The position numbers were made by a program, and so were the translations under genes. Source: Arsukibacterium tuosuense (GTDB taxonomy: Bacteria; Pseudomonadota; Gammaproteobacteria; Enterobacterales; Alteromonadaceae). Taken from it: a stretch of DNA of 64,000 bases. Shown here in pieces: positions 63,583-64,000 of this stretch. A model generated the notes under the pieces. It ran no database searches, was not told where the DNA came from, and was given only the letters and a program-made list of their open reading frames with translations. The stretch is from contig NZ_OBEB01000002.1 in NCBI RefSeq assembly GCF_900215315.1, positions 186,001 to 250,000 of the forward strand, read 5' to 3'. Position 1 is the stretch's first letter. Each line of letters begins with the position of its first letter.

Positions 63583-64000
63583 AATTTTACCTGCGGGTGC
63601 TTTAATGCGGTAAACAAGCAGCGCAGGTTCTCTTCCAGATAAGGTAGCACACAAACTATAACCATAAAGCTCAGGTAATAAGGCAGATAAGTATCGCCGC
63701 CATGGGCGTAAGGCATCCGCTGCAGATAAAATTCACCCTGCCAGTTAAAACTGACCAGTTTAATGAATACCGGATAATTTATAACGATTATCAACAACAA
63801 CATATACATTGGCAGGGTGGCCAGATAATTATGGGCGTGCATTTCCCAGACGCTGATATGACGCTTGGGTGCTGCGTAATGCACGTCGTAATGCGCCACG
63901 GCTTCATGCGCTAACCAGGCCACGATGCAGATCAGCATAATCAGCACATTCACTTTAAAAAGCAGACACAGCAGAATGGGCACTGCCATCTGAATGCCCA
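63579..64000 (-). CDS. His-rich integral membrane protein, 5' end outside the window
   Basis: The frame stays open to the window edge (the codons before the ATG at 63989 read GIQ), so the gene is probably truncated here. The visible roughly 140 residues have about three helices and a His cluster, HEAVAHYDVHYA followed by SVWEMHAHNYL. That pattern suggests a membrane diiron enzyme (desaturase or hydroxylase type), although the classical HxxxH/HxxHH set is not complete in the visible part. First visible gene of the KASIII/HDO operon. Confidence 0.6.
   Translation of the reverse strand, partial: GIQMAVPILLCLLFKVNVLIMLICIVAWLAHEAVAHYDVHYAAPKRHISVWEMHAHNYLATLPMYMLLLIIVINYPVFIKLVSFNWQGEFYLQRMPYAHGGDTYLPYYLSFMVIVCVLPYLEENLRCLFTALKHPQVKL

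Noticed and set aside
1-64000. tRNA, rRNA, CRISPR arrays, intact IS elements or prophage
   Set aside because: No TTCGAxTCC-type T-arms in cloverleaf context, no regularly spaced repeats, and no transposase, integrase or phage structural motifs were seen by eye.

Overview
The window looks like chromosome of a Gammaproteobacterium, most likely an Alteromonadales/Chromatiaceae-type heterotroph such as Rheinheimera, Alishewanella or Arsukibacterium. The genus is inferred from protein style; the class is firm because engB-spf-polA synteny, UbiK, RsuA, QmcA/NfeD, YjjX and an ilvGMD-ilvA locus with a leader peptide are all present. No tRNA, rRNA, CRISPR array, intact insertion sequence or prophage was seen. 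Most of the sequence is core metabolism, interrupted by several accessory islands and by structured intergenic repeats.

Layout: 0-9 kb: engB (5' end outside the window), a candidate new sRNA, Spot 42 (spf), polA, a cytochrome c, a GAF-GAF-GGDEF diguanylate cyclase, rep and ubiK. 9-23 kb: pirin, DoxX and a LysR regulator; an MFS transporter; an Asp/Glu racemase; an AT-richer patch with a permuted papain-like protein translationally coupled to an HDAC-like deacetylase; a TerB-like protein, QmcA and NfeD; a second MFS transporter; an ABC-2 exporter; an M28 peptidase. 22.7-28.4 kb: a LysR gene divergent from dabB-dabA (inorganic carbon uptake) and a zinc-ribbon gene, the whole block lying between two identical 22-bp direct repeats. 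28.4-38 kb: YggN, cysJIH, a YbdG-type mechanosensitive channel, ahpC and ahpF.

38-45.9 kb: the most unusual part. On the minus strand a 68-aa precursor-like peptide, a TPR-GGDEF protein and a borosin-type alpha-N-methyltransferase form one tight operon, a split-borosin RiPP locus with a built-in diguanylate cyclase. It is followed by an ECF sigma/anti-sigma/PDZ operon with its own ECF-type promoter. Divergent to it run cysG, cysQ and rsuA. The sulfate pathway is therefore split between cysJIH and cysG/cysQ.

46-64 kb: a Tyr-rich secreted protein, TraT and a GlsB-like protein; DUF1289; the ilv leader/attenuator with ilvG, ilvM and ilvD, a 230-bp tandem duplication, then ilvA (no ilvE here); a PEP-CTERM protein between 58-bp direct repeats; an alpha/beta hydrolase; a possible toxin/immunity-like trio; a PilZ-like protein; YjjX; and a minus-strand cluster of a His-rich membrane protein, a KASIII-like synthase, a haem-oxygenase-like diiron enzyme and an unknown protein that runs off the window end. 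Start codons were moved from the longest open frame wherever a Shine-Dalgarno sequence or family alignment called for it.
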